Assembly (NCBI GenBank): GCA_045646145.1
Contig: JAZRKE010000087.1
Span: forward strand, 1 to 31,011
Direction: 5' to 3'
DNA from: SIG565 sp045646145
GTDB taxonomy: Bacteria; Bacillota; Clostridia; Oscillospirales; Acutalibacteraceae
Length of the DNA: 31,011 nt
Part shown: piece by piece, positions 30,981 to 31,011 of the stretch
How positions within the stretch are numbered: position 1 is the stretch's first letter
How the letters are laid out: the number at the start of each line of letters is the position of its first letter
Program-made: the position numbers and the translations under genes
Notes under the pieces: model-generated
Seen by the model: only the letters and a program-made list of their open reading frames with translations
What the model was told of the DNA's origin: nothing
Databases searched by the model: none

Positions 30981-31011
30981 AAGTCGGAGGCCAAGCGGTC
31001 TTAGGAAGACA
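30981..31011 (+). other. Sequencing adapter, not genomic DNA
   Basis: The final 31 bases, beginning AAGTCGGAGGCCAAGCGG and ending TTAGGAAGACA, match from memory the MGI/BGISEQ adapter. The acyl-CoA-synthetase reading frame loses all similarity to its family exactly here (ISRRPSGLRKT). Residues translated from it should be ignored. Confidence 0.93.

Noticed and set aside
1..31011. CRISPR array
   Set aside because: No regularly spaced repeat-spacer structure found; the repeats present are palindromic units, iterons or tRNA remnants.

Overview
The window reads as chromosome of an anaerobic Clostridia-type Bacillota, probably a gut member of the Oscillospirales/Ruminococcaceae kind. The reasons are a THF riboswitch on an ECF folate transporter gene, meso-diaminopimelate dehydrogenase, a T-box leader, an aconitase-X pair and Clostridia-style promoters and Shine-Dalgarno sites. 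The last 31 bases match the MGI/BGISEQ sequencing adapter, so the window ends at an artefactual contig end, which fits a metagenome or draft assembly.

Layout. (1) 1-905: the 3' end of a phage-type M15 peptidase/endolysin, its terminator, and a very short Cys-rich gene that looks truncated. (2) 1007-5330: housekeeping genes: folT-folC behind a THF riboswitch, an AlaX-type alanyl-tRNA editing protein, and ddh on a divergent promoter. (3) 5434-21289: a 15,849-bp integrative element inserted in the anticodon loop of a tRNA-Ser(CGA) gene. The 3' half of that tRNA lies at 5384-5440 and its 5' half at 21283-21321, both on the minus strand. (4) 21375-27677: comM, then an operon of an old-yellow-enzyme type reductase, aconitase-X large and small subunits, and an amidohydrolase. 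(5) 27694-30980: a T-box leader, a LeuA-like protein that has lost key catalytic residues, and a TIM-barrel/acyl-CoA-synthetase fusion cut off by the contig end.

The element carries, left to right: a solitary OLD-family ATPase/TOPRIM nuclease; a small ORF plus serine recombinase; an orphan MazF-like toxin; a restriction-modification cluster (XRE regulator, C5-cytosine methyltransferase, beta-class methyltransferase, HNH endonuclease, MspI-family endonuclease); a three-gene operon with a membrane-anchored transglutaminase-like protein; an unknown gene; an origin-like region with iterons, palindromes and a candidate phage-gene-II-type replication protein; and an excisionase-integrase-double-HTH module. 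No conjugation genes are visible, so it is best described as an integrative, probably mobilizable or replicating, defence-carrying element. It also carries its own intact tRNA-Ser(CGA) at its right end, which would compensate for the tRNA it breaks.

Most notable: the MspI target CCGG does not occur in the whole 15.8-kb element but occurs about 20 times in the similar length of flanking DNA; three tRNA-Ser(CGA) units in tandem record serial integration; three transcription units of the element start with a promoter followed at once by a terminator hairpin; about six to seven dispersed ~68-bp palindromic units surround the replication region; and a T-box-controlled LeuA homologue lacks the catalytic Arg and the metal-binding HxH. 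All counts and alignments were made by eye.
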